A DNA stretch of 64,000 nucleotides from an uncultured Clostridia bacterium (GTDB lineage Bacteria > Bacillota > Clostridia > Christensenellales > CAG-917): assembly GCA_934233745.1 (NCBI GenBank), contig CAKQGN010000001.1, forward strand, positions 248,001 through 312,000, given 5' to 3'. The position numbers and the translations under genes are program-made. Position 1 is the first letter of the stretch. Every line of letters begins with the position of its first letter. Under the pieces are notes generated by a model. The model made no database searches. It saw nothing but the letters and a program-made list of their open reading frames with translations, and had not been told where the DNA came from. This document shows positions 51,465-60,254 of this stretch, piece after piece.

Positions 51465-51824
51465 ATGGATTTTATGAATGAACTTGAAAATTTTAAGAAA
51501 AAGTTTAATAAGGAAATACAAACAACTCTTGACCAAAAAGGTGCAAGATTTATACTGCTAAAGAGTCCTTTAATACAAACCGAATTATCTAATTTAAGAC
51601 AAAATGATTGTGAACTATATTTATGGATAGAAAATGATGGAGAATGTAGCATAACAGTAAATGATGATATATGTACACATATACTCCTAGGAGATAGAAA
51701 AATAGTATCCAATAAAAAAGTATATAACAATGATGATTTATCTAAATATAAAGGTGCGGTTATTGCTTGTTGCGTATATCTCGATAGTATAGATGCTAAC
51801 AACATAAATACGTTTTTGGCTTAA
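51465..51824 (+). CDS. 119-residue hypothetical protein, AT-rich
   Basis: No family recognised. A soluble protein with a helical charged start (MNELENFKKKFNKEIQTTLD) and a beta-like middle (DCELYLWIENDGECSITVND). Codons are markedly AT-rich (many ATA, TTA, AAT), unlike the window's housekeeping genes, which points to recent acquisition along with the lipoprotein gene 61 bp upstream. AGGTAACA lies before the ATG. A terminator follows at 51831. Confidence 0.6.
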   Translation: MDFMNELENFKKKFNKEIQTTLDQKGARFILLKSPLIQTELSNLRQNDCELYLWIENDGECSITVNDDICTHILLGDRKIVSNKKVYNNDDLSKYKGAVIACCVYLDSIDANNINTFLA

Positions 51825-51830
51825 TAAATT

Positions 51831-51857
51831 AAAAGGCAGTCGAAAGATTGCTTTTTC
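51831..51857 (+). terminator. terminator of the 51465 gene
   Basis: AAAAGGCAGTC-gaaa-GATTGCTTTTT; all arm positions pair, counting G-U. Confidence 0.72.
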
Positions 51858-51892
51858 CATAATTTTTAATTATGGATATGGGGCGGTTTCGG

Positions 51893-51920
51893 TTGACTTT
51901 GGCGGCGGAAGTGATAAAAT
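51893..51920 (+). promoter_or_regulatory. promoter of the MATE gene
   Basis: TTGACT, 16 bp, TAAAAT, 62 bp before the start codon. Confidence 0.6.
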
Positions 51921-51982
51921 AGTCTTTCCATACGGATAGAGGGAATCTGACGAGAAATATTTTCAAACGATACGGATAGGGT

Positions 51983-53548
51983 ATGAAGCCAATTCATTTG
52001 CATCATCATCACGGTGCTTCCGCACTCAAAGACATGGATATGACCAACGGACCGCTGCTCAAAAAGCTCATTGCGGTGTCGTTGCCTCTTGCTTTTTCGG
52101 GCATATTGCAGTTGCTGTTCAATGCGGCGGATTTGATTGTCATAGGACAGTTTTCCGAGACGAGTACGCAATCGCTTGCGGCGGTTTCCTCAAACGTTGC
52201 GCTGATAAATCTTGTTATCAACGTTGTCATCGGATTGTCGATAGGCACAAACGTCGTTATGAGCCAAGCCATAGGTTCTCGCGACGAAAAACGCGCGCAA
52301 AACACCGTGCATACGTCCGTGCTTCTTTCGCTCATCGGCGGAACTGCGGTGGGGCTTGTGGGTGTGTTTTGCGCAAGGTATTTCCTTGTGTGGATGAAGA
52401 CGGATCCCGAAATTCTCGACAAAGCCACCGATTATTTGTTTATTTATTTCATCGGAACGCCGGCAGCGGTGCTGTACAACTTCGGCGCGTCCATATTGCG
52501 AGCAAAAGGCGACACGAAACGTCCGCTCGTTTATCTGACGATTGCCGGCGTAATCAACGTTGCGCTCAATCTCATTTTCGTCATTGTCGCAAAACTCGAC
52601 GTCGAGGGCGTTGCGATTGCCACCATAGTGAGCCAATATATATCCTGCATACTGCTTGTCATCACGTTGCTTAAAGAAGAGGGATATTGCAAACTCGTTC
52701 TCAAAAAACTCCGTTTTCACAAGAGCGAGTTGTTGCAAATACTCAAAGTCGGATTGCCGAGCGGAATTCTCAATTCGTTTTTCTCGATTGCAAACGTGCT
52801 TATACAGACCAATCTCAACGTATTCGGATATTCGCTTGTTGCAGGCAGTTCGACGGGCAGCAATCTGGAAGGCTTCGTATATACGTCCATGAATGCCGTT
52901 TCAAACGCAACCGTCACTTTTGCAGGACAGAATTACGGCGCGAAAAAGCCCGAGCGTATCAAAAAAACCGCCATCGAAGCCTCGATTATGATAATCGTAA
53001 TCAGCTTGATCTGGACGTTGATTTTGCTCACGGCAGGGCAGTATATCGCAAAACTTTACACGCCCGATCCCGTTGTCATTCAATATGCTTGCGAAAGGAT
53101 GAAAATCATTTTGCCCATTTATTTTGTGTGCGGAATCGTGGAAGTTTTGGTGGGATGTATGCGCGGTATGGGTTATTCGTTTACGCCGATGATTGCCAAT
53201 TTCTTCTGCATATGCGTTTTCCGTATCGTGTGGATTTACACCGCTTGCAAGGCGGTAAATACGCCGCAAATGCTGTATTTGAGTTGGCCGATAAGCTGGA
53301 TTCTGAACATCGTTGTGGACGGAATTATTATGGCGATTATCTATAAGCGCGAAAAACCAAAACTTATGGCGGCAAGAAATGAGCAATCCTCATCTCAAAC
53401 CGATAAGAGCGAAATTTCGCCCGAGATTCAGGCACAGGACGCGGAAGAATACAGAAGAGAGGCGATATTCGAAGAAGAATGTGCGTGTTCAAAAGACGGG
53501 CTTCAAAACGACGATACATGCCGGGAAAACAACGAAAAGGAACAATAA
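51983..53548 (+). CDS. MATE family efflux transporter
   Basis: A 521-residue 12-helix exporter that couples drug or metabolite export to Na+ or H+. The MatE pattern is clear in both halves: LLKKLIAVSLPLAFSGILQ, FNAADLIVIGQF, and the second-half KVGLPSGILNSFFSIANVLIQ and ATVTFAGQNYGAKKPERIKK. The N-terminus is unusual: MKPIHLHHHHGASALKD, with five His in the first ten residues, possibly metal-binding. About 60 polar acidic residues follow the last helix. GGATAGGG precedes ATG 51983; a shorter start at 52034 would remove the His run. Confidence 0.94.
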   Translation: MKPIHLHHHHGASALKDMDMTNGPLLKKLIAVSLPLAFSGILQLLFNAADLIVIGQFSETSTQSLAAVSSNVALINLVINVVIGLSIGTNVVMSQAIGSRDEKRAQNTVHTSVLLSLIGGTAVGLVGVFCARYFLVWMKTDPEILDKATDYLFIYFIGTPAAVLYNFGASILRAKGDTKRPLVYLTIAGVINVALNLIFVIVAKLDVEGVAIATIVSQYISCILLVITLLKEEGYCKLVLKKLRFHKSELLQILKVGLPSGILNSFFSIANVLIQTNLNVFGYSLVAGSSTGSNLEGFVYTSMNAVSNATVTFAGQNYGAKKPERIKKTAIEASIMIIVISLIWTLILLTAGQYIAKLYTPDPVVIQYACERMKIILPIYFVCGIVEVLVGCMRGMGYSFTPMIANFFCICVFRIVWIYTACKAVNTPQMLYLSWPISWILNIVVDGIIMAIIYKREKPKLMAARNEQSSSQTDKSEISPEIQAQDAEEYRREAIFEEECACSKDGLQNDDTCRENNEKEQ

Positions 53549-53563
53549 AGTTTGTTGCCGTGA

Positions 53564-53597
53564 AAAAATCCTTCCGAAAGCGGAAGGATTTTTTTGA
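53564..53597. terminator. terminator between MATE and M28 peptidase genes
   Basis: AAATCCTTCCG-aaag-CGGAAGGATTTTTTT, serving the converging genes. Confidence 0.87.
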
Positions 53598-53634
53598 TAA
53601 TACGATTTTTATTGCTTGCCGACGTGCTTTTTGA

Positions 53635-54903
53635 TTATTTTGCGATATCGCGGTCAAAGTTTTCAAGGCACTTGACGGAGATAGCATAGCAGTCTGCAAG
53701 ACACTCGGGGTTGAGATTGTCGGCAGTGTCGCGCATTGTGTGATAGTAGTCTTGAAGGTTGTGGTCGAGAGCGGTTATTCCGGTTGAGCGGAAGCCCGCT
53801 TTGTTGAACGCCGCATTGTCTGTCGCGCCGCCAAAGGGAGGAACCCATGTCTTTGTGCATTTGATGCCGAGTTCGTTTGCCGCCGATATGAACGAATCGC
53901 TGACTTCTTTGTCTGATTTTACAGTGCCGTTGAGGTCGCGATAGTTGACGCCGAGAAAACGGCTTTCGTGAATTGTGTCGTATGAGTATATCCAAGTAGG
54001 CACATCGTCGAATTCGCCTTTGTGCGCTTCACACCATGCCATTGCGCCCCTGAGTCCCGCTTCTTCGCTGCCCGAAATGATGACGCCGACCTCGGTGTGT
54101 TCGAGCTCTATGCCTTGTTCTTTCATCGCTTTCAGGATTGCGATGCCCATATAGCAACCGGTGAGATTGTCGTTTGCGCCGTCGGTGATAGTGTTCTCGT
54201 CCCACATGAAGTACATGCCGACAAGGCAGGGAACCATCGCCAAAATCGCGATACCCATCCAAAACAGCACTGCTCCGTACAGCGAGATATAGCCTGCAAC
54301 TGTGTAGTCGACAACGGGTTGGCATTTTGTCGCGACCGCAGCCGCAATGTTCAATCCCAACACCACAAGACCGCTCACAACGCTCGTCACAAGGTGCGCA
54401 ACGTGTGCGGTGCCTCCGAATCTGTTGTTTACGGGCCAGTTCCAAACCGCATCGGGATGTCCGTTGAAAAAAACTCTGCCTTTGACTTCGCCTGTGCATT
54501 TTTTGATTGCGGTGACGCTGTGTCCGGTCTTTTTGGGGAAGAATTTGTCAACGAGTTTTTTGTAAAGTCCGAATTGAACGAACAAAATCACAAAACCGAT
54601 TGCCGTCAGAATTGCGCCGAGTATCGGCAAAAAGAAGAACAGAACCATGCCTGCAAGCACAAGCGTGATCGTGAAATAAATCCAACCGAAAAACGCATTC
54701 GGGTGTTCGGTGAATGTTTCTATGTCCGATCTCTCGCATCCGCAGTCGTTTTTCAGGTAATCTGCCATATACTCGCATGCCATTTTTTCGCCCTCCGATC
54801 CCGGATCGCGTTTTGGCATATTGTTGCAGATATGAGCAATTTCGTCGCACATGAAAGTTGCGCTTTGCGCTTTGTTGTCGATAAGTTTTTGAAGTTTTCC
54901 CAT
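53635..54903 (-). CDS. membrane-embedded M28 family metallopeptidase
   Basis: A 422-residue zinc aminopeptidase-like protein. Metal ligands can be traced: FNGHPDAV near residue 148, TDGANDNLTGCY near 240, SGSEEAGLRGAMAW near 270, GATDNAAF near 350 and YYHTMRDTADNL near 385. Two pairs of hydrophobic helices (residues about 75-115 and 170-230) interrupt the fold before and within the catalytic domain, so it is anchored in the membrane with the active site probably on one face. AGAGGTTT precedes the ATG. A promoter lies at 54933. Confidence 0.88.
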   Translation of the reverse strand: MGKLQKLIDNKAQSATFMCDEIAHICNNMPKRDPGSEGEKMACEYMADYLKNDCGCERSDIETFTEHPNAFFGWIYFTITLVLAGMVLFFFLPILGAILTAIGFVILFVQFGLYKKLVDKFFPKKTGHSVTAIKKCTGEVKGRVFFNGHPDAVWNWPVNNRFGGTAHVAHLVTSVVSGLVVLGLNIAAAVATKCQPVVDYTVAGYISLYGAVLFWMGIAILAMVPCLVGMYFMWDENTITDGANDNLTGCYMGIAILKAMKEQGIELEHTEVGVIISGSEEAGLRGAMAWCEAHKGEFDDVPTWIYSYDTIHESRFLGVNYRDLNGTVKSDKEVSDSFISAANELGIKCTKTWVPPFGGATDNAAFNKAGFRSTGITALDHNLQDYYHTMRDTADNLNPECLADCYAISVKCLENFDRDIAK

Positions 54904-54932
54904 AAACCTCTCCCATATATTTGTATAAATTT

Positions 54933-54962
54933 ATTATACAATACAAACGTTTGACGTTTCAA
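54933..54962 (-). promoter_or_regulatory. promoter of the M28 peptidase gene
   Basis: Minus strand TTGAAA, 18 bp, TATAAT. Confidence 0.55.
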
Positions 54963-54982
54963 TATGCGCTTTTGTCAAAATC

Positions 54983-55037
54983 TGCCCGAATAATCGACAA
55001 AAATTCAAATTTGTATTGTTATTGTCGGGCTTTTTTT
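54983..55037 (+). terminator. possible attenuator hairpin before the TPR gene
   Basis: GCCCGA...TCGGGC with a loose AT-rich interior and a seven-T tail. No upstream gene needs it, so it may attenuate the small-gene run that begins at 55123. Confidence 0.4.
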
Positions 55038-55122
55038 AACAGAAAATAAAATCTTCCATAATGAGCGGCGATGTGATATACTTATCAAAAGAAAATCTGC
55101 AATGAGTAAAAGAGGAGAAAGT

Positions 55123-55917
55123 ATGCAAGAAAAGTGTAGTTGCTCAAAAGAGCCGAGCGGAACGATTCCTATCATGAGAATCATCGAAAAAATCGACGAC
55201 ATGTTTGAAAAAGACGATTTGCAAGGCGCAAAGCGTGTGCTTGAATACTGGGAAAAAGAGGCGAAAGCACTCAACGACGCAAAAGGTTTGCTCGAAGTGT
55301 TGAGCGAGCAAATAGGACTTTATCGCAAGCTCGGCGAAAAAGACAAAGGGCTTGCCGCCGTCGGCGAGGCTCTCGCGCTTTTACAGTGCAGCGGCACTTG
55401 TTCGAGCGTGGGCGACGCCACAATCTATCTCAACTGCGCCACCACAATGAAAGCGTTTGGCAAAGCGGATGAGGCTATGCAATACTATGAAATTGCAAAA
55501 GAGCAGTATGAAAAGTCGTTGCCAAAGGACGACTACCGTCTTGCAGGACTTTACAACAACTATGCAACGGCTCTTTGCGATTTACATAGATTTGAAGATG
55601 GCAGAGAGCTGTACGACAAGGCAATAGATTTGCTTAGAAACAAGGGCGGTTTTTGCGAGCTTGCAGTGTCGTATGTCAACCTTGCGCACCTTGTATACGA
55701 CGAGGCGCAGGTTACGGGAAAAGAGAGTGACGACGAGATTGACAAATTGCTTGAAAAAGCGTATGAGTGCTTGAACGACGAGTCGTTCGAGCATGACGGA
55801 AACTATGCGTTCGTATGCTCCAAGTGCGCTCCGGCATTTGGATTTTTCGGCTTTTTCAATGAGAAGGCGGAGCTTGAAAAGCGTGCAAAAGAAATTTACG
55901 AAAACAACAGAAAATGA
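55123..55917 (+). CDS. tetratricopeptide-repeat protein
   Basis: A 264-residue helical protein. Repeating helix pairs with the TPR pattern are visible, for example DLQGAKRVLEYWEKEAKAL near residue 30, ADEAMQYYEIAKEQYEKSL near 120, and RFEDGRELYDKAIDLLRNK near 160. TPRs are scaffolds for protein binding. ATG 55123 has AGAGGAGA at good distance. It starts a same-strand run with DUF4037, monooxygenase-like, NUDIX, EFR1 and TfoX-like genes; whether they share a task is unknown. Confidence 0.85.
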   Translation: MQEKCSCSKEPSGTIPIMRIIEKIDDMFEKDDLQGAKRVLEYWEKEAKALNDAKGLLEVLSEQIGLYRKLGEKDKGLAAVGEALALLQCSGTCSSVGDATIYLNCATTMKAFGKADEAMQYYEIAKEQYEKSLPKDDYRLAGLYNNYATALCDLHRFEDGRELYDKAIDLLRNKGGFCELAVSYVNLAHLVYDEAQVTGKESDDEIDKLLEKAYECLNDESFEHDGNYAFVCSKCAPAFGFFGFFNEKAELEKRAKEIYENNRK

Positions 55918-55962
55918 GTTTTATATCGCTATAATGCGACTATAAAACGGCGATTGTGTCAT

Positions 55963-56904
55963 ATGAAAGGAATTGAACAAGCAAGAAAGTTTTATACTGA
56001 AGTCGGCAAAAAGATGATTGCGGACGAGTTTAAAGATTATCAAAACCGCATAGCAGTCGGACTTGCAGGACACGGCTCGGAGTGCTTCGGATTTGACGAT
56101 GAAGTGTCGTGCGATCACGATTTCGAGGTGGGGTTTTGTATGTGGCTGACAAGGGAAGACGAGGAGAAAATCGGCTTCAGACTGTTGCGTGCCTACGACA
56201 AATTGAAAGAGGAATACGCCCTGCAAAACGGTTTGAAAAACTCACGTCAAAGCACGGCGGGAGCGAGCGCGCAAGGAGTGTATACGATTGATGATTTTTA
56301 TCGTCGTTACACGGGGTGTGACGGTGCGCCGAGGACATGGCAGGATTGGCTCTACACAGATTCGCTTTTCTTTGCAGAGGCGACCAACGGAGAGGTTTTT
56401 CGTGACGACTTGGGAGAGTTTTCAAACATTCGCAACAAAATCTTGCAAGGTATGCCCGAGGACGTTCGCGCCAAAAAGATAGGCTCGCTTGCAGTAAATA
56501 TGGCGCAAACGGGACAGTATAATTATGACCGCTGCCTCAAACACGGCGAGGACGGAGCGGCTATGCTTGCGCTTTGCGAGTTTGTCAAGGGGGCGTGTGC
56601 TATGGCATTCTTGCTTGAAAAAAAGCATATGCCGTACTACAAGTGGGCGTTTAAGGCGATGCGTACTCTGAATAAATTTGGCGAACTTGCCTCTCCGCTT
56701 GAATTTTTGCTCACCGCCGACAACGATGAAAACGGCAAGAAAGTCAAGCGCGAAATTGTCGAGGACGTGTGCGGCGCGTTTTCAAAAGAGATAAACGAAC
56801 AATTCGATTTGGGCGTTGAGGGACGATATTTGGAACCGTTCGGATATGCCATACAAAAGCGCATAAAGAACGCAGAAATCCGCAATTTGCATGTGATTTT
56901 GTGA
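55963..56904 (+). CDS. DUF4037 protein with nucleotidyltransferase-like N-terminus
   Basis: A 313-residue soluble protein. VGLAGHGSECFGFDDEVSCD followed by HDFEVGF resembles the GS...DxD core of polymerase-beta-type nucleotidyltransferases, with Asp residues spaced for metal binding. The rest is helical (TWQDWLYTDSLFFAE, YYKWAFKAMRTLNKF) and matches DUF4037 as I know it. The reaction is unknown. ATG 55963 is chosen over 55954, though no strong ribosome binding site is visible for either. Confidence 0.82.
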   Translation: MKGIEQARKFYTEVGKKMIADEFKDYQNRIAVGLAGHGSECFGFDDEVSCDHDFEVGFCMWLTREDEEKIGFRLLRAYDKLKEEYALQNGLKNSRQSTAGASAQGVYTIDDFYRRYTGCDGAPRTWQDWLYTDSLFFAEATNGEVFRDDLGEFSNIRNKILQGMPEDVRAKKIGSLAVNMAQTGQYNYDRCLKHGEDGAAMLALCEFVKGACAMAFLLEKKHMPYYKWAFKAMRTLNKFGELASPLEFLLTADNDENGKKVKREIVEDVCGAFSKEINEQFDLGVEGRYLEPFGYAIQKRIKNAEIRNLHVIL

Positions 56905-56911
56905 GGTAAAT

Positions 56912-57235
56912 ATGATAAGCGTAAATATTTATTACAAAGGTACGAACGGAAAAGCGAAAAAGTTTGTCGAAGAGATGATAAAAAGCGGCGTCGTCGACGA
57001 AATCCGCGCCGAAAAAGGCAATCTCGGCTACGAGTATTTTCTTTCTGCGGACAAGCCTGACGTCGTACTGCTGGTTGACAAATGGGAAAATCAAGATGCG
57101 ATAAACGCGCATCATTCTTCGCCGATGATGGCTAAGATAATCGCTTTGCGCGACAAATACGATTTGCAAATGAAAGTGGAGCGTTTCGTGTCCGACGACG
57201 TGCCGAGCGGCGACGAAAAATATATCCGCAAATAA
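56912..57235 (+). CDS. putative quinol monooxygenase (ABM domain)
   Basis: A 107-residue ferredoxin-like protein of the antibiotic-biosynthesis-monooxygenase/YgiN group: VNIYYKGTNGKAKKFVEEM, GNLGYEYFLSADKP and LLVDKWENQDAINAHHSSP follow the family pattern, including the His of the usual HxxS/T block. These dimers act on quinones or heme-like substrates without a cofactor. It starts seven bases after the DUF4037 stop with GAGG upstream. Confidence 0.85.
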   Translation: MISVNIYYKGTNGKAKKFVEEMIKSGVVDEIRAEKGNLGYEYFLSADKPDVVLLVDKWENQDAINAHHSSPMMAKIIALRDKYDLQMKVERFVSDDVPSGDEKYIRK

Positions 57236-57251
57236 AAAATTACGGTGAGCT

Positions 57252-57674
57252 ATGAGAGAAAAATCTTGCGGAACAGTGACTTTTACAAGAGTTGACGGAC
57301 AAATAAAATACTTGCTCACAAAAACCGAGTACGGCGTGTACGGCTTTGCAAAAGGACATGTCGAGCTGGGAGAGAGCGAAAGACAAACCGCAGTGCGGGA
57401 AACGTGGGAAGAAACGTCCGTAAAGCCCAAAATAGTCAACGGATTCAGAAAAACAATCCAATACAAACTCAAAAACGGCAACGACAAAACGGTGGTGTTC
57501 TTTTTGGGATACTTTGAAAATCAGACGCCGTGCCACAATGAAGGTTTTGAAGATATGTCGTATGAGTTGGTTTCTTATGACGAGGCTATGAAACTGCTTA
57601 CTTTTGACAATACAAAGCGTATTCTCAAAAGAGCAAACGATTTTTTGACGAAACAGAAGGAGAAAAAATCATGA
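57252..57674 (+). CDS. NUDIX hydrolase
   Basis: A 140-residue hydrolase. The Nudix box spans residues about 37-59: GHVELGESERQ...RETWEETS, with the metal-binding RE--EE intact and Ser where the consensus has Gly. The family cleaves nucleoside diphosphates linked to another group; the pattern GFAKGHVELGE is like diadenosine tetraphosphate hydrolases. It follows the monooxygenase by 16 bp and overlaps the EFR1 gene by ATGA. Confidence 0.9.
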   Translation: MREKSCGTVTFTRVDGQIKYLLTKTEYGVYGFAKGHVELGESERQTAVRETWEETSVKPKIVNGFRKTIQYKLKNGNDKTVVFFLGYFENQTPCHNEGFEDMSYELVSYDEAMKLLTFDNTKRILKRANDFLTKQKEKKS

Positions 57675-58414
57675 TACTTTGCTTTTCGGGAACGGGCAAC
57701 AGCAAATATATCGCAAAGAAAATACAATCCGCGCTCGGCGACGAAATAGTGGACTTAAACGCAAAGATAAAAAGCGATGACCATTCGCAAATCGAAGTGA
57801 AGGACAGACTTGTTTTCGTCACGCCGACTTACGGTTGGCGTATGCCGAGAATCGTAAGCGATTTTGTGAAAAATACGCCGTTTTCGGGAGAAAAAAGAGC
57901 GTGGTTTGTGTTGGATTGCGGAGGAGAAATCGGCAATGCGCAAAAATACATCGTCAAACTTTGCGAGGATAAAGGGTTTGAATACATGGGTGTGAAAGGT
58001 ATCCTCATGCCCGAAAACTATATTGCTTTGTTTAACGCACCCGACGAGGAGCATGCCAAACAAATTATAAAAAAAGCAGAGCTTCCCATCAAAGAAGCCA
58101 TCGAAACAATCGATAAAGGCGAGTGCTTTGCAAAGCCGAGATGCAATTTGTATGACAGAATCATGTCGTCGCTTGTCAACGATTTGTTTTTCAAGCACAT
58201 CGTCAAGGCGGACAAATTTACCGTGTCGGACAAGTGCATAGGTTGCGGAAAGTGCGCAAAACTTTGTCCGCTCAACAATATCGTTTTGGACAACAACAAA
58301 CCGGTGTGGGGCAAAAACTGCACTCATTGCATGGCATGTATCTGCCATTGTCCGACCGAAGCTATCGAATACGGCAAAAAGAGCGTCGGTAAGCCCAGAT
58401 ACCATATCGATTGA
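57671..58414 (+). CDS. EFR1-type flavodoxin/ferredoxin fusion protein
   Basis: A 247-residue electron-transfer protein. Residues 1-150 are a flavodoxin fold with the FMN phosphate loop FSGTGNSKYIAKK at residues 5-17 and TPTYGWRMP near 55. Residues 185-240 carry two [4Fe-4S] motifs, CIGCGKCAKLCP and CTHCMACICHCP. This is the EFR1 architecture of anaerobes. Its partners are unknown. Translation is coupled to the NUDIX gene upstream, and the next gene begins 11 bp downstream. Confidence 0.92.
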   Translation: MILCFSGTGNSKYIAKKIQSALGDEIVDLNAKIKSDDHSQIEVKDRLVFVTPTYGWRMPRIVSDFVKNTPFSGEKRAWFVLDCGGEIGNAQKYIVKLCEDKGFEYMGVKGILMPENYIALFNAPDEEHAKQIIKKAELPIKEAIETIDKGECFAKPRCNLYDRIMSSLVNDLFFKHIVKADKFTVSDKCIGCGKCAKLCPLNNIVLDNNKPVWGKNCTHCMACICHCPTEAIEYGKKSVGKPRYHID

Positions 58415-58425
58415 CAGGTGACCGT

Positions 58426-58734
58426 ATGGCTTCCGACAGGGAATATCTGAATTTTATCCTCGAACAGACGGCAAAACTGAATTTGACTCATCGCGCCATG
58501 ATGAGCGAGTTTTTGCTATACAAAGACGGCGTGTATTTCGGCGGAATTTTTGATGACAGATTGCTTGTCAAAATGACGAAAAGCGTTGAAAAATACGCAA
58601 TGAGCGAGCAACTTCCGTATGAGGGCGCAACGCCGATGTATCTTGTCGATTGCGTGGACGACGCGGAAATTCTATGCGAAATCGTCTGCGATGTGGTGAG
58701 GGATTTGAAAAAAAACTTAAAGCAAAGAAAGTAG
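58426..58734 (+). CDS. TfoX N-terminal-domain-like protein
   Basis: A 102-residue protein with the TfoX/Sxy N-terminal domain pattern: an initial helix MASDREYLNFILEQ, the strands MMSEFLLYKDGVYFGGIFDDRLLVKMT, and the YEGATPMYLVD block, then a helical end. In Proteobacteria the domain is linked to competence; stand-alone versions in Firmicutes have unknown roles. ATG 58426 with AGGTGA upstream is chosen over TTG 58411. A terminator follows. Confidence 0.82.
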   Translation: MASDREYLNFILEQTAKLNLTHRAMMSEFLLYKDGVYFGGIFDDRLLVKMTKSVEKYAMSEQLPYEGATPMYLVDCVDDAEILCEIVCDVVRDLKKNLKQRK

Positions 58735-58765
58735 TTTTGTGCTTTGTTGTTTGCGACAAAAAAAA

Positions 58766-58802
58766 TACAAAACGCATGTTTAACGTGCGTTTTTGTTTTT
58801 TT
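58766..58802 (+). terminator. terminator of the 55123-58734 gene run
   Basis: AAAACGCA-tgtttaacg-TGCGTTTTT with further T residues. Confidence 0.7.
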
Positions 58803-58827
58803 AACGTCTTGTTTTGTTCTATTGCGG

Positions 58828-59505
58828 TTATCTTTCCGCCAACGATTCCGCCTTCATCATCAGGTCGTAAAGCGGCTTTATCATCTCAAATTGTTCGCAC
58901 AATACGTTTGCCAGATTGCAAGAGAAAAGAAGGTCGATGTCCGTCGAGTCGGCGATGAAGCAAATGTCTTTTTTTTCAAGCCATCTGCTCAAATCTTCGG
59001 GATAGTCCGCATAGCGCGGCTTTTTGAAAGTTTCGCCCACCATCTTGAATGCGGATTGCTTGTCAAAGCACTCTTTCGCTTTTTGAAAAGCGGGGGAATT
59101 CGACAAAACCAAGTTGCGCAGGCTTGCCATGCTTTTTGCGTCCGCCATATAGTATCCGCAACCATAGCTGAATTTGTAAGGGGACAACTCGAAAAAGAAT
59201 CCCGGCAGACCGCACCCAGCGTTTGTTCCCCTCATAAAAGTGAGCCACATATGATCGCGGTAAAGACTTGTTTTGTCCTTCGCAAAGCGCAAATCCTTAT
59301 ATAGTCGCGACACGATGCTTTTGGGTTCGGTTATCATTTTATCGTCGATTTCGAGCATGCGAGGGGACATTGCGGTTACAAGATCGCGAAAGGGCACTGC
59401 GAGGTACTGTTTGAAGTCCTCTTTATGTTCTGCGTACCAGAGTTTTGAGTTGTATTTGTTGTTGAAATACAAAAAGTCAAGCGACCTTTGCGTGAATGTC
59501 GTCAT
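58828..59505 (-). CDS. DUF2461 family protein
   Basis: A 225-residue protein with the DUF2461 pattern: LDFLYFNNKYNSKLWYAEHKEDF, then RLYKDLRFAKDKTSLYRDHM near residue 70, then GFFFELSPYKFSYGCGYYM and a C-terminal LFSCNLANVLCEQFEMIKPLYDL. Function is unknown. The start overlaps the TetR stop by ATGA, so the regulator and this protein are made together. Confidence 0.87.
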   Translation of the reverse strand: MTTFTQRSLDFLYFNNKYNSKLWYAEHKEDFKQYLAVPFRDLVTAMSPRMLEIDDKMITEPKSIVSRLYKDLRFAKDKTSLYRDHMWLTFMRGTNAGCGLPGFFFELSPYKFSYGCGYYMADAKSMASLRNLVLSNSPAFQKAKECFDKQSAFKMVGETFKKPRYADYPEDLSRWLEKKDICFIADSTDIDLLFSCNLANVLCEQFEMIKPLYDLMMKAESLAER

Positions 59506-60101
59506 TTATTTTCAAAAAGTGCAACCAGCGTGTCTTTGACGATGTTGCGCATAGCGTCGTAGTCGATGTAGGTGTGGTGATCGTACACGTACTCGTGCGA
59601 GAAAGATTGCACGATATCCATAGCAAAGTGTATACGCTCGTTGAGATTGTCTTTTTTGACGCCGAGATCGGCAAACTTTTGCGCAATTGAGAGGGTGATT
59701 TCGTCTTCGAGTTCGATAAACTTGTTGTTGACCGCCTCGTCGCTGTGAGAGAGCGAATGAAGTGCCTCGTGAATATTTGCGTATTGTTTGTGCGTGTCGA
59801 TTGCGCCGTCCAAAACATGAGTTATTGTTTCGTCGAAATTTACGGGAGCGGTGAGATTTTGAATCATATTAAGCACCGGTGCAAAAGCGGTGTTGACATA
59901 AATCTCCAAAACATCGAGAAGAATATCTCTTTTGTCCTTGAAATATCCGTAAACGATACCCGTTGACACACCCGCGAGTTTTGCGATCTCGGCAGTGTTG
60001 GTATTGTAATATCCGACTTTTGAAAAAAGTTCAAAACCGGCGCGGACTATGCGATTCTTTTTTTCTATCGATCTTTCTTGTTTCGGCTCTCTGATGTCCA
60101 T
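59502..60101 (-). CDS. TetR family regulator, divergent from feo
   Basis: A 199-residue repressor-type protein. The HTH is NTAEIAKLAGVSTGIVYGYFKDKRDILL at residues about 31-58, closely matching TetR_N. The rest is helical, with a His-rich patch HEYVYDHHTYIDYD near 175. ATG 60101 with AAAGGA upstream. It is cotranscribed with DUF2461 and reads away from the feo operon; three dyads lie between. A role in feo control is possible but unproven. Confidence 0.9.
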   Translation of the reverse strand: MDIREPKQERSIEKKNRIVRAGFELFSKVGYYNTNTAEIAKLAGVSTGIVYGYFKDKRDILLDVLEIYVNTAFAPVLNMIQNLTAPVNFDETITHVLDGAIDTHKQYANIHEALHSLSHSDEAVNNKFIELEDEITLSIAQKFADLGVKKDNLNERIHFAMDIVQSFSHEYVYDHHTYIDYDAMRNIVKDTLVALFENK

Positions 60102-60181
60102 TTTGCAAAAATCCTTTGAGTTTTTGTGCGTATTCACACGTTTTTGTCGCTTTTTCAGGCGACTCTATATTGATTATTTAT

Positions 60182-60210
60182 ATTATATAACTTGTTCAAA
60201 AATAAATCAA
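60182..60210 (-). promoter_or_regulatory. promoter of the tetR-DUF2461 operon
   Basis: Minus strand TTGATT, 17 bp, TATAAT. Confidence 0.65.
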
Positions 60211-60214
60211 CAAG
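60191..60214. promoter_or_regulatory. dyad CTTGTT-N12-AACAAG over the tetR promoter
   Basis: An inverted repeat lying across the spacer and -35 of the tetR promoter; a natural place for autorepression. Confidence 0.45.
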
Positions 60215-60220
60215 AAAAAC

Positions 60221-60236
60221 ATGAAAAATTTTTCAT
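60221..60236. promoter_or_regulatory. 16-bp perfect palindrome, operator candidate
   Basis: ATGAAAAATTTTTCAT, centred between the divergent tetR and feo promoters. Confidence 0.5.
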
Positions 60237-60254
60237 ATTTCTTTTTCAAAACTG

